From the NCBI RefSeq assembly GCF_000661955.1, contig NZ_CP007597.1, positions 4,041,728-4,105,727 of the forward strand: a stretch of DNA of 64,000 bases, given 5' to 3'. Shown in pieces: positions 8,326-16,683 of the stretch. The notes under the pieces were generated by a model that had not been told where the DNA came from, searched no databases, and saw only the letters and a list, made by a program, of their open reading frames with translations. This stretch comes from Stenotrophomonas rhizophila (GTDB lineage Bacteria; Pseudomonadota; Gammaproteobacteria; Xanthomonadales; Xanthomonadaceae). The translations under genes were made by a program, and so were the position numbers. Every line of letters starts with the position of its first letter. The stretch's first letter is position 1.

Positions 8326-9840
8326 ATGTCTGTCGATCGCATTGCCAACGCGCGTCTGCGTGACCGCGTTGTATCCGCTGAAGCTGCCGCCGCCCTGATC
8401 CAACCGGGTGAAACCGTCGCCATGAGCGGCTTTACCGGTTCAGGTTATCCCAAGGCGGTGCCGGTGGCGCTGGCCCAGCGCATCGAGGCGGTGCATGCCC
8501 AGGGGCTGCCCTTCCAGATCAGTCTGATGACCGGCGCGTCCACCGCCCCGGAGCTGGACGGCGCACTGGCCAAGGCCGACGGCATCGCCATGCGCATGCC
8601 GTTCCAGAGCGACCCGGATGCGCGCAACCGCATCAACGAGGGCAAGCTGGATTACATCGACATCCACCTCAGCCACGTGGCCCAGCATGTGTGGTTCGGG
8701 TTCTATGGCGACATCGACACGGCCGTGGTGGAAGTGTCGGCAATCCGCGAGGACGGCTCGCTCGTGCCGTCCACGTCGGTGGGCAACAACAAGACCTGGC
8801 TGGACCTGGCCAAGAAGGTGATCATCGAGGTCAACGAATGGCAGCCGGCCGGCGTGGACGGCATGCATGACATCTACTACGGCACGGCGCTGCCGCCGCA
8901 CCGCAAGCCGATTCCGCTGGTGCACGCCAACGACCGCATCGGCGAGACCTCGCTGCGCTGCGACCCGGACAAGATCGTGGCGGTGGTGCGCACCAACGGC
9001 CCGGACCGCAACAGCCCGTTCAGCCCGATCGACACCACCAGCGAGCAGATCGCCGCGCACCTGATCGACTTCCTGAAGCACGAAGTGGCCAAGGGCCGGC
9101 TGCCGGCCAACCTGCTGCCGCTGCAGAGCGGCGTGGGCAACATTCCCAACGCGGTGCTGGCCGGGCTGGCCAAGAGCGGCTTCCGCGACCTGGCCGCGTT
9201 CACCGAGGTGATCCAGGACGGCATGCTGGACCTGCTGCGCGACGGGGTGCTGAGCTATGCCTCGTGCACCGGGTTCGCGCTGAGCCCGCAGGCCAATGAG
9301 ACCTTCAAGGCGAACATCGATTTCTACCGCGAGCGCATCATCATGCGCACGCAGGAAATCTCGAACCATCCCGAACTGGTGCGCCGCCTGGGCTGCATCG
9401 GCATGAACGGGATGATCGAAGCGGACCTGTACGGCAACGTCAATTCCACCCATGTGATGGGCACGCGGATCATGAACGGCATTGGCGGCTCGGGCGACTT
9501 CGCGCGCAACGGGTTCCTGTCGGCGTTCCTGAGCCCGTCCACGGCCAAGAACGGCAGCATCTCGGCAATCGTGCCGATGGTGAGCCACGTGGACCACACC
9601 GAGCACGACGTGTCGGTGATCGTGACCGAACAGGGCCTGGCCGACCTGCGCGGGCTGACCCCGCGCAAGCGCGCGCGGGTGGTGATCGACAACTGCGCGC
9701 ATCCTGATTTCCGCGATCAGTTGAACGATTACTTCGACCGCGCCAGCCGCGACAGTTACGGCAAGCACACCCCGCATCTGTTGCCCGAAGCGTTGTCGTG
9801 GCACCAGCGGTGGTTGGATACGGGCACGATGAAGGCGTGA
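8326..9840 (+). CDS. Succinate CoA-transferase / acetyl-CoA hydrolase-transferase family
   Basis: The 504-residue protein belongs to the class I CoA-transferase family (AarC/ScpC/YgfH-like). It shows AMSGFTGSGYPKAVP near the N-terminus, the glycine loop GVGNIPNAVLAGL, and FTEVIQDGM, where Glu294 is the expected CoA-thioester-forming residue. Such enzymes move CoA between succinyl-CoA or propionyl-CoA and acetate or succinate in the cytoplasm. The ATG at 8326 is not preceded by a strong ribosome site. It stands alone, with no propionate or acetate operon nearby, so the donor and acceptor pair is inferred from the family. Confidence 0.85.
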   Translation: MSVDRIANARLRDRVVSAEAAAALIQPGETVAMSGFTGSGYPKAVPVALAQRIEAVHAQGLPFQISLMTGASTAPELDGALAKADGIAMRMPFQSDPDARNRINEGKLDYIDIHLSHVAQHVWFGFYGDIDTAVVEVSAIREDGSLVPSTSVGNNKTWLDLAKKVIIEVNEWQPAGVDGMHDIYYGTALPPHRKPIPLVHANDRIGETSLRCDPDKIVAVVRTNGPDRNSPFSPIDTTSEQIAAHLIDFLKHEVAKGRLPANLLPLQSGVGNIPNAVLAGLAKSGFRDLAAFTEVIQDGMLDLLRDGVLSYASCTGFALSPQANETFKANIDFYRERIIMRTQEISNHPELVRRLGCIGMNGMIEADLYGNVNSTHVMGTRIMNGIGGSGDFARNGFLSAFLSPSTAKNGSISAIVPMVSHVDHTEHDVSVIVTEQGLADLRGLTPRKRARVVIDNCAHPDFRDQLNDYFDRASRDSYGKHTPHLLPEALSWHQRWLDTGTMKA

Positions 9841-9850
9841 TCCACCGGCG

Positions 9851-9876
9851 GTAGGGCCACGACCGTTGGTCGTGGC
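9851..9876. repeat. Single SMAG element
   Basis: GTAGGGCCACGACCGTTGGTCGTGGC lies between two convergent genes; the inverted repeat is CCACGACCGTTGGTCGTGG. Confidence 0.7.
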
Positions 9877-9892
9877 GCACGGAACCCGGCTA

Positions 9893-11260
9893 TTACGCGT
9901 TGCGCAGCGTCGCCAGCGATTCGGCCTGCAGGCGTTCGTAGATCGCAAATTCGTCTTCGACCTGCATGCCCAGCGCCTGCTCGAAGGCCTCACGGTTGGC
10001 GTGCGCGGCATACGCGCGTTGCTCTTCACCGCCCAGGTTCGACTGGAAGATGCCCGCGGCACTGACCGGCAGGAAATCCTCGTAGACGATCGGGTCGGCG
10101 CTGGCCAGACCGGCGGCGATCAGGGCCTCGGCCGGCAGGTCGCCGATGGCGGCCGAATCGGCGCGGCCGGCGTCGGTGAGGGCGTAGCGGTAGTAGCCCA
10201 GGCCCTCGCGGCGCAGGGTGGCGTGGTCGTCCGGGAACGCGGTGAACGCGGCGGCCAGGCGGGTCGGGTAGTCCTGCCCGGTGCTGCCGGCACCGCCACT
10301 GTCGCGTGCCTGGGCGAGCAGCTGGTCGTACAGCGCGCGGCCCTTGGGCGTCAGTGCCAGGCCACGCTGTTCGATCTCGCCGAACCGCGCGGTGTGGGTG
10401 CCGGCGTCGGCCGCCTCACCAGACGGGAAGTGCACCGTTTCCTGCAGCGCCTTGAAGCTGGTCTGGCGCAGCAGGATCGGGCAGCGGCGCGGCGGCGGAC
10501 CTTCAACCACGGCCTTGGCGTCGATGCCGCGCGCGAGCATGGCGGCCTGGGCGGCGTCGATGTCCAGCGTGCGCGGGGTGAGGTGGTTGATGTGCGGGCC
10601 ACGGAAGCTGACCACGTCGGCAATCAGGCGGTGCGCGTCGTGCAGCGCGTGGTAGGTGGCCAGCGACACGGTGGCATCGCCGTGCCAGCGGAACGTCTCC
10701 AGCGATTCGATGACGAAGCGGCGGGCGTCTTCCTGGCGGAGACCACCGTCGCGCTCGGCCTGGTCGATCAGGGCCAGCGCGGTGTCGGTGAAGATGCGGC
10801 GCCGGGCCAGGATGCGCGCCGATTCGTCACGCAACGCGGCGTCTTCGATCAACTCCAGCCGCAGCAGCGAGGTGAACACCCGGAACGGGTTGTGCGCCAG
10901 CGCCTTGGCGGTGCGCGGGCGGAACGCAGTGGAGTGCACCGGCACGCCGGCCACCGACAGGTCGTAATAACCCACCGGGTGCATGCCCATCACCGCGAAC
11001 AGGCGGCCCAGCGTGGCCAGTTCCTCGGCGGTGCCCACGCGGATGGCGCCGTGGCGCTCCTGGTCCAGGCGGGTGCGTTCGTCGGTGCGGTCCAGCTGCT
11101 CGGCCAGTGCCGGGTTGGCGGTGAGCACGGCATCGTTGATCTCGGCCACCAGGTCCACCAGCGTGCCGTACAACGGCACCTCGGTGCGGTACATGGTGGA
11201 CATGGCCTGGGCGAACAGGCTGCGGATATCGTCGGGTGAAACGAAACGGTCGGCGCTCAT
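9893..11260 (-). CDS. 2-oxoadipate dioxygenase/decarboxylase (HglS/YdcJ, DUF1338 family)
   Basis: The 455-residue protein has the DUF1338 signatures ERHGAIRVGT, FAVMGMHPVGYYDL, and GPHINHLTPRTLDI. In HglS the metal is held by two His and a Glu, and the substrate Arg lies in the RHGAIR motif, which is intact here. HglS converts 2-oxoadipate to D-2-hydroxyglutarate with O2 in one lysine catabolic route. The enzyme is cytoplasmic. No other lysine-degradation gene is adjacent, so the pathway role is inferred. Its start ATG at 11260 is followed by the usual SADRFVSPDDIR. Confidence 0.8.
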   Translation of the reverse strand: MSADRFVSPDDIRSLFAQAMSTMYRTEVPLYGTLVDLVAEINDAVLTANPALAEQLDRTDERTRLDQERHGAIRVGTAEELATLGRLFAVMGMHPVGYYDLSVAGVPVHSTAFRPRTAKALAHNPFRVFTSLLRLELIEDAALRDESARILARRRIFTDTALALIDQAERDGGLRQEDARRFVIESLETFRWHGDATVSLATYHALHDAHRLIADVVSFRGPHINHLTPRTLDIDAAQAAMLARGIDAKAVVEGPPPRRCPILLRQTSFKALQETVHFPSGEAADAGTHTARFGEIEQRGLALTPKGRALYDQLLAQARDSGGAGSTGQDYPTRLAAAFTAFPDDHATLRREGLGYYRYALTDAGRADSAAIGDLPAEALIAAGLASADPIVYEDFLPVSAAGIFQSNLGGEEQRAYAAHANREAFEQALGMQVEDEFAIYERLQAESLATLRNA

Positions 11261-11361
11261 TACGTACTCGGCAACGGATCACGGGGGAAGGTGCAGCAAT
11301 CGCGCATTGTCGCCGAGCGCGGGGGTTACCGCGATCTGCACAGCAACAAAGGGGTCACCGG

Positions 11362-11434
11362 GTAGAGCCACCCCATGGGTGGCTGCCCTTCGCGACCATG
11401 GCATTCCGTGCAGCCACCCATGGGGTGGCTCTAC
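11362..11434. repeat. SMAG inverted pair
   Basis: GTAGAGCCACCCCATGGGTGG at 11362 and its reverse complement ending CTAC at 11434 flank a 30-bp loop. The pair lies just past the end of a minus-strand gene and upstream of the DUF1338 gene, so it may separate the two transcripts. Confidence 0.8.
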
Positions 11435-11457
11435 CCCGTGCGGGCGTGCGCAGAAAT

Positions 11458-12006
11458 CTAGCGCGTGGGCGGCGTGGGATTGCTCGCCGCACGCTGGCGC
11501 TGGGCGCGGTCGCCGAGCTGGCGCTGCAGGGTGGCGTCAAGCTTGATCGGGCGGTCCCAATGGTCGTGGCTGGCCACGATGGCGTGGCGCAGCGCGCGCC
11601 AGTGCAGGTTGGTCGGCGTGACCGGCAGCGCGGCCACCACGTCCTCCCAGCGCTTGGGCTGGCCCTCTTCCGGCACCGCACGGCTCCAGGCCTGCACGCT
11701 GTCGCGGCACCCGCGCTCGATGGCATGTGCCCAGAAACAGGCGAAGTAGATGTCACCGGCCTGCCAGCCGTGGGTGTACATCAGCGCGGCGATGTAGCCG
11801 CGCGATACGCCGGCATAACGCGCCACCTCGTCCAGGAAACTGTCCGGGTAGCGTTCGGCGTAGTGGTTGATGTCCTGTAGCTGGGCGTCCACCCAGGCAT
11901 CGCCGGTATCGACGACATAGGCTTCGGACTTCTCCGCGGTCTGCTGCGCCGATGCCGCCCACGGCAGCATCAGCACCAGCAGCACCAGCACCGTGCGCAG
12001 GGTCAT
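11458..12006 (-). CDS. Secreted hypothetical protein
   Basis: This 182-residue protein starts MTLRTVLVLLVLMLPWAASAQ, a clear signal peptide. The mature part contains DTGDAWVDAQLQDINHYAERYPDSFLDEVARY and GWQAGDIYFACFWAHAI, followed by an Arg/Gln-rich tail. I do not recognise the family; the Cys in YFACFW and a second in RGCRD could form a disulfide. The ORF could begin upstream in the same frame but would overlap the HAD gene; the ATG at 12006 places the leader correctly. Confidence 0.6.
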   Translation of the reverse strand: MTLRTVLVLLVLMLPWAASAQQTAEKSEAYVVDTGDAWVDAQLQDINHYAERYPDSFLDEVARYAGVSRGYIAALMYTHGWQAGDIYFACFWAHAIERGCRDSVQAWSRAVPEEGQPKRWEDVVAALPVTPTNLHWRALRHAIVASHDHWDRPIKLDATLQRQLGDRAQRQRAASNPTPPTR

Positions 12007-12037
12007 GGGACGACACCGCCGCAGCGCTGCATGCCGG

Positions 12038-12787
12038 TCAGGCCTGCGTTGCCTTGGCTTCGATGGCGCGCAGGGCCTGCGGCCAGTCGAAGGCGGTCGG
12101 GGCGTCGACCATGCGCGGCTCGTCGTCGGCCACGCCGTGCTGGGTTTCATGCGCCCAGGTCACCGCGTACGGGGTGTGGATGCCCCAGCCGCCCAGGGTG
12201 ATCACCGGCTCGATGTCCGAGCGCAGCGAGTTGCCGACCATGCAGAAGCGGTGGATCGGCAGGTCGAATTCTTCCAGCACGCGCGCGTAGGTTTCCGGGT
12301 CTTTCTCGGACACGATCTCGATGCGCGGGAACAGGTCGCGCAGGTTGGCCAGCTTGATCTTGGCCTCCTGGTGGAACAGGTCGCCCTTGGTGATCAGCAC
12401 CACCGGGTAGTCCCGCGCGATCTCGGTCACCGACTCACGCACGCCATCGATCAGCTCGACCGGGTGGCGCAGGGTGTCATGGCCGATGTCCAGGATCTGC
12501 TGCAGGTCGCGTGCGGTGATCATCTGCTGGGTGATCTCGATGGCCGCTTCGACCATCGACAGGGTCATGCCCTTCACCCCGTAGCCGAACACGCCGAGAT
12601 TGCGCTGCTGCACTTCCAGCAGGTGGCGTGCGGTCTGGGTGTCGTGCACGTCGATGTAGCGCGACAGGATGTCGAGGTAATCCTGCTCGGCCTTGCGGTA
12701 ATAGTCTTCGCTCTTCCACAGCGTGTCGTCACCGTCAAAACCGACCAGGCCGATGGCGCCGGTGGGCGCGGGCGAGGAGGTCATCAT
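12038..12787 (-). CDS. HAD-superfamily hydrolase
   Basis: The 249-residue protein has the HAD catalytic motif FDGDDTLW (nucleophile Asp and acid Asp), a long helical cap, LITKGDLFH as motif II/III, and MVGNSLRSDIEP as the fourth motif. These hydrolases are mostly phosphatases; the substrate cannot be read from sequence. Methionines at 12787 and 12784 both could serve as start. It sits 31 bp upstream of the secreted hypothetical gene on the same strand and may be cotranscribed with it. Confidence 0.85.
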   Translation of the reverse strand: MMTSSPAPTGAIGLVGFDGDDTLWKSEDYYRKAEQDYLDILSRYIDVHDTQTARHLLEVQQRNLGVFGYGVKGMTLSMVEAAIEITQQMITARDLQQILDIGHDTLRHPVELIDGVRESVTEIARDYPVVLITKGDLFHQEAKIKLANLRDLFPRIEIVSEKDPETYARVLEEFDLPIHRFCMVGNSLRSDIEPVITLGGWGIHTPYAVTWAHETQHGVADDEPRMVDAPTAFDWPQALRAIEAKATQA

Positions 12788-12835
12788 CGGGCAAGGATAG
12801 CAACAGCGCCGCGCCAGCCCAATGACATCATCGGC

Positions 12836-13261
12836 TCACTGGCCGAACGGCCGCGGGCCGTCCCAGCCCAGCACGCCAAGCTGCGGCAGCTCGATGCGGG
12901 TGAGCAGCCACTGGCCCGGGCCCTGCCAGCTGAATTGGCGGTAGCTGCTGGCCAGCTGCCCGGTCTCCTGCCACCACGCCATGAGCGCGGCCGGGCCTTC
13001 GGGGTCATGCGGCTGGTACTGGAACGGCAGGCCGCGGGTGTTGAGCTCGCCCAGCACCTGTTGCAGGGCCGCGTTGGCCCAGCGCGGGCCGTGGTCGTCG
13101 AAGGCGATCGATTCGGCGCAGCCGCCCGGGGAGGCACCGGTCACCACCACCACTTCGCCGGGTGCCAGGTGCGACACCCGCTGCGGCGGCGGTTCGCCCG
13201 GAACGGGCAGGTAGACGTCGAAGGGAGGCCGGCGGCCGGGATGATCCATGCTGTCCATCAT
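12836..13261 (-). CDS. Hypothetical protein, about 140 residues
   Basis: The product contains RRPPFDVYLPVPGEPPPQRVSHL, so a Pro-rich start, followed by GEVVVVTGASPGGCAESIAFDDHG and a C-terminal ELPQLGVLGWDGPRPFGQ. No signal peptide or membrane segment is seen, and no family is recognised. Starts at 13261, 13258 or 13249 (MDHPG) are possible. The U-run of an intrinsic terminator ends right at the first of these, which favours the inner starts and a separate promoter or read-through. Confidence 0.5.
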   Translation of the reverse strand: MMDSMDHPGRRPPFDVYLPVPGEPPPQRVSHLAPGEVVVVTGASPGGCAESIAFDDHGPRWANAALQQVLGELNTRGLPFQYQPHDPEGPAALMAWWQETGQLASSYRQFSWQGPGQWLLTRIELPQLGVLGWDGPRPFGQ

Positions 13262-13286
13262 AAAAGAAGGGCGGCCGAAGCCGCCC
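13262..13286 (-). terminator. Intrinsic terminator after the EF-hand gene
   Basis: On the minus strand GGGCGGC-TTCG-GCCGCCC is followed by TTCTTTT. The stable UUCG tetraloop hairpin with a U-run is a textbook Rho-independent terminator for the EF-hand gene upstream. Confidence 0.8.
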
Positions 13287-13361
13287 AACCCCTCACTGCC
13301 GTTCACCGGTGTCCAGCGGTGTTCAGCCCTTGCGCTCAGTGCACTGCATGCTGCACGTGGA

Positions 13362-13778
13362 TCAGTTGCCCGGCTGTGCGCCGCTGCCACTGGCGGCCTT
13401 GCCCTGCTGGGCCGCCACGTACGCCTTGTACTCGTCCGGCGAAAGCTCGCCGTCCTTGCTGCTGTCGGCCTGGTCGAACACCTGGGCCAGACCCGCATTG
13501 ACCTGTGCTTCGGTCTTGCTGATGGTGCCGTTGCCGTCGGTATCCACACTGGCCCACGTCTGGCCACCACCACTGGCCTGCTGCGACGCCTGCGCGGCGG
13601 CACCGGCGGCCGAATCTGCCGCCTGGCCGGCCTGCGCCGCTGCCTGCTGGGCCTGCGCGGCCTGGTTCTGTGCCTGCGCGGCGCTCTGCTGCGCGGACTG
13701 GGCCATCGCCGGAATGGCCAGCACACTGCCTGCGGCGACGATCAGGGCGATCAGGGGCTTGCGGTTGCGAATAGTCAT
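13362..13778 (-). CDS. Secreted EF-hand protein with Ala/Gln-rich linker
   Basis: The 138-residue protein has a signal peptide (MTIRNRKPLIALIVAAGS, cleaved after AMAQ), then about 45 residues rich in Ala and Gln, then two EF-hand loops: DTDGNGTISKTE and DSSKDGELSPDE. Both loops keep acidic residues at positions 1, 3, 5 and 12 or close substitutes, so calcium binding is plausible. GGAGACC precedes the ATG. The protein is likely periplasmic. The helical Ala/Gln stretch may be a flexible spacer. The biological role is unknown. Confidence 0.75.
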   Translation of the reverse strand: MTIRNRKPLIALIVAAGSVLAIPAMAQSAQQSAAQAQNQAAQAQQAAAQAGQAADSAAGAAAQASQQASGGGQTWASVDTDGNGTISKTEAQVNAGLAQVFDQADSSKDGELSPDEYKAYVAAQQGKAASGSGAQPGN

Positions 13779-14001
13779 TGGGTGGTCTCCTGCTATTGGG
13801 GTGTTGCACGGTTCGGTGTTTTTCCGCACGGCCCCACACTGCCACCCCGTTTGTGAATCGACTTTGCGTCGCAACCGGTCTGCGCACGCGGTCTTAACCA
13901 CGTGCCCACGTGCGTCGTTTACCGCACAGGTTATGTGCAGGTGAGCAGGTAGTAAGCAGAGCATTCAACCGGCGCGGATTTAACCGGATGCAAACGGAAA
14001 G

Positions 14002-14379
14002 TCAGCCTTCGCTGGCGCTTTTTTCGCCTGAGCGCGAACTGAATATCATCCAGCCCAGTGCAACGCCGCCGAGGGCGCCGGCCACTTCCAGTACCACCCG
14101 TGAGCCCAGTTCGTTGGGATCGTGGATGCCGGCCAGGAACAATCGCGCGTACAGCGGCGACTCCAACCGCATCATGCCCATGTAGAACAGCTTCCACGCA
14201 TCGATGCCGGCCGATACCACCACCGCCATCACGCAGGCCCAGCCGATGGCGTGCCCGGCGGTCCAGCCCAGCGCGCGGCACAGGCGGTGCCACAGCGCAT
14301 ACACCAGCAGGCCGACCAGCAGCGCGATCAGCCCTGCTTCCAGGGTTCCGAGCAATCCAAAGTGCAGCGGCAGGTTCAT
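14002..14379 (-). CDS. Small integral membrane protein
   Basis: The 125-residue product has three to four hydrophobic spans (GTLEAGLIALLVGLLVYALW, GWACVMAVVVSAGIDAW, VVLEVAGALGGVALGWMIF) and a charged C-terminal tail. No family recognised. The 223 bp between this gene and the EF-hand gene hold a GCACA-N5-TGTGC inverted repeat at 13924-13938 but no gene. Confidence 0.55.
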   Translation of the reverse strand: MNLPLHFGLLGTLEAGLIALLVGLLVYALWHRLCRALGWTAGHAIGWACVMAVVVSAGIDAWKLFYMGMMRLESPLYARLFLAGIHDPNELGSRVVLEVAGALGGVALGWMIFSSRSGEKSASEG

Positions 14380-14437
14380 CGTGGTCCGGGCGGCAGGTCA
14401 GGCCACAGTGTAGCGGCGCGGCCCCCGCCCCCGGCGT

Positions 14438-15169
14438 TCAGCGCACCGGCACGTCGTAGGCGGTGTGCGGGTCCGGCTCGGGACTGAGGGTGTAGTGCCA
14501 CCACTCCAACGGATAGTTGGCAAAGCCGTGCCGGGCCATCGCCTGCACCAGCCGCTGGCGGTTGCCGCGCTGGGGGGCGCTGATGTCCGCCGCATCGGTA
14601 TGCGCACGCGGGCCGAAGAAGTCGAAGTCGGTGCCCATGTCCAGCGCGCTGCAGGGGCCTGTGCGGCAATCAAGCAGGGTCAGGTCGACGGTGGCGGCGC
14701 GGCTGTGGCCGGAGGTCTCGGCGATGTAGCCGCCCAGCAGTGCTGGCTTGTCCAGGTCGGGGTACTGCAGCGCCTTGCGCGACTGTTCGGCCGGGTCGTG
14801 GGCCCAGGCCACGAATGCAGTGACCGACTGCGCCGGGCGGTAGCAGTCGAACACGCGCAGCCGGTAACCATCGGCCCGCAGATCGGCTTCCACCGCGGCC
14901 AACGCGGTGGCCGCCGGGGCCAGCAGCAGGCACTTGGGCGCGTCGTAGCCGGGCACGGGGTGGGCGGTGAAGTTGTTGCTGCCGGCGTAGCGGATGTCCA
15001 GTGCGATGCCGGGCACCAGGCGGGCAAGGTCGACCAGCCCGGCCTGCTCGACCGTGCGGGCGGGCGACACCTGTACCGGCTGCGCCTGCGCACCGCCGAT
15101 GACGGCCAGCATCAGCAAGGCGCTACGGGCAATCGCCGATGCGGGTGAACTGCAGGTCCTGGTAGTCAT
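14438..15169 (-). CDS. D-Ala-D-Ala dipeptidase, M15D (VanX/DdpX) family
   Basis: The 243-residue protein has an N-terminal leader ending IGGAQA, then a VanX-like domain. Zinc ligands and catalytic residues are visible: SGHSRAATVD with His155 and Asp162, and EWWHY with Glu222 and His225. An Arg in FDCYRPAQS matches the transition-state Arg of VanX. It hydrolyses D-Ala-D-Ala, here most likely in the periplasm and for nutrition rather than vancomycin resistance. The chosen ATG overlaps the end of the serine hydrolase gene by 47 bp, which suggests translational coupling; an inner ATG at 15112 would lose most of the signal peptide. Confidence 0.8.
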   Translation of the reverse strand: MTTRTCSSPASAIARSALLMLAVIGGAQAQPVQVSPARTVEQAGLVDLARLVPGIALDIRYAGSNNFTAHPVPGYDAPKCLLLAPAATALAAVEADLRADGYRLRVFDCYRPAQSVTAFVAWAHDPAEQSRKALQYPDLDKPALLGGYIAETSGHSRAATVDLTLLDCRTGPCSALDMGTDFDFFGPRAHTDAADISAPQRGNRQRLVQAMARHGFANYPLEWWHYTLSPEPDPHTAYDVPVR

Positions 15170-16679
15170 AGCTGAAGTCGATATCCGGGTCGATGGCGCG
15201 CAGTGCAAGCGTGGGCGGCGTGCCCGGCTGCGGCTGCAGCCAGGGCTCGGCATCGGCCCCGAGCGTATCCCACTGCACCAGCCAGCGCGCGCCCAGCTGC
15301 ATCACCGTGCCCTGCAGCTGCGGCGACTTCTCCACCTGAAAACGCAGCCGGCCATTGTGCGGGCACACACGCGCCGGCCCCAGCCACGGGTCCCGGTAGC
15401 GGCCCTGCCAGGCGGCCGTGGCCTGCAGACTGGCCGGCGTGCGCGCACGCGTGGCCGGGCGCACGTGGCCGCTGTCCCGGCGTTGCTGCTGTTCGTCGCG
15501 TAGCAGGCGTGCGTAGTCCAGCACGCCCCGGGTGTCATCGGGTGCGGTGTAGTGCCGCAGCGCGGCCTGCATCAAGGCGGTTCGGGCGTCTTCGGCATCG
15601 CCGTTGATCAACAGCACCACGCCCACGCGCCGGTCCGGCAGCAGCGCCAGCGAGGAATACATGCCCGACAGCGTGCCGGTATGGGCCACCTTCCACTGGC
15701 CGTCCAGGTCCGACAGGCGCCAGCCGTAGCCATACGCAGCGAAGTGCGCGTTGTCCCACTGGCGCTGGCGCGCACCGATCGGCATCGGCATGTGCGCCGT
15801 CCACAGCGCGCGGCGCTGGGCATCGCTGAGCCAGCCCGGCACCTGCGACGGGTCCAGCAGCACCTGCATCCAGCGGGTCATGTCCTTGAGACTGCAGCGG
15901 ATGCCGCCGGCGGCCATGGACGCCAGGTCCGGGCTGGTGTCGGCATCGGGCTGGGTGACCACGGTGCGGCCATCGCGGCGTGCGTGCGGCTGGGCCACGT
16001 TGCCCACCGCCGCCACCGACCACGCCCCCACCTGGCAGCGCTGCATGCCCAACGGCACGAATACCTCTTCGCGCAGCAACTGGTCGTACGGCTTGCCGCC
16101 CGCGCGCGCGGCGACCTCCCCGGCCACCACGTACATCAGGTTGTCGTAGGCGTAGCCACTGCGGAAGCTGGTGACCGGTTTCAGATGCGCCAGCCCGGCG
16201 ATGATGTCCTGCCGGGTGAAGGCATTGGGTTCGGGCCACAGCATCAGGTCACCGGCGCCCAGCCCCAGGCCGCTGTTGTGGATGAGCAGGTCGCGCACCT
16301 GCATGTGCTCGGTGACCCAGGGATCGTGCATGCGGAACTGCGGCAGGATTCGAATCACCGGGTCGTCCCAGCGCAACGCACCGCGGTCGACCAGCCGTGC
16401 CAGCAGCGCGGCGGTCATCGCCTTGCTGTTGGAGGCGATCTTGAACAACGTGTTCTCATCGATGGCCTCACCCGTGCCGATGCGGCGCTCGCCGGCGGTG
16501 TGCTGGTAGACCACCTGCCCGTCTTCCACCACGGCCATGGCCAGGCCCGGCAGCGCGTAGTGCTGCCGGGCCTGGTCGAACATCGGCTGGAAGGGCGGTG
16601 CGGGCGCCGCAGTGGCGCTGGCTGAAACAGCCAGCGCCACCACCAGGGCACGCCACCGGTGCAGCGTCATCGCGGTCAT
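15123..16679 (-). CDS. Serine hydrolase, beta-lactamase/CubicO (S12-like) family, exported
   Basis: The 518-residue protein has a leader (MTLHRWRALVVALAVSASATA) and a class C beta-lactamase-like domain. Motifs are Ser83-x-x-Lys86 (SNSK), SGYAYDN supplying the Tyr-x-Asn, and AHTGTLSG in place of KTG. A separate C-terminal beta domain of about 150 residues follows. Family members include D-aminopeptidases, D,D-carboxypeptidases and esterases. It starts 4 bp after the TonB receptor stop, so the two are in one operon. A role in trimming peptides with D-amino acids fits the neighbours but is inferred. Confidence 0.8.
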   Translation of the reverse strand: MTAMTLHRWRALVVALAVSASATAAPAPPFQPMFDQARQHYALPGLAMAVVEDGQVVYQHTAGERRIGTGEAIDENTLFKIASNSKAMTAALLARLVDRGALRWDDPVIRILPQFRMHDPWVTEHMQVRDLLIHNSGLGLGAGDLMLWPEPNAFTRQDIIAGLAHLKPVTSFRSGYAYDNLMYVVAGEVAARAGGKPYDQLLREEVFVPLGMQRCQVGAWSVAAVGNVAQPHARRDGRTVVTQPDADTSPDLASMAAGGIRCSLKDMTRWMQVLLDPSQVPGWLSDAQRRALWTAHMPMPIGARQRQWDNAHFAAYGYGWRLSDLDGQWKVAHTGTLSGMYSSLALLPDRRVGVVLLINGDAEDARTALMQAALRHYTAPDDTRGVLDYARLLRDEQQQRRDSGHVRPATRARTPASLQATAAWQGRYRDPWLGPARVCPHNGRLRFQVEKSPQLQGTVMQLGARWLVQWDTLGADAEPWLQPQPGTPPTLALRAIDPDIDFSYDYQDLQFTRIGDCP

Positions 16680-16683
16680 CCCA

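Noticed and set aside
14438..15169. Vancomycin-resistance vanX
   Set aside because: The protein has a signal peptide and sits in a murein peptide cluster without vanH, vanA or a vanRS pair, so a nutritional dipeptidase is more likely.
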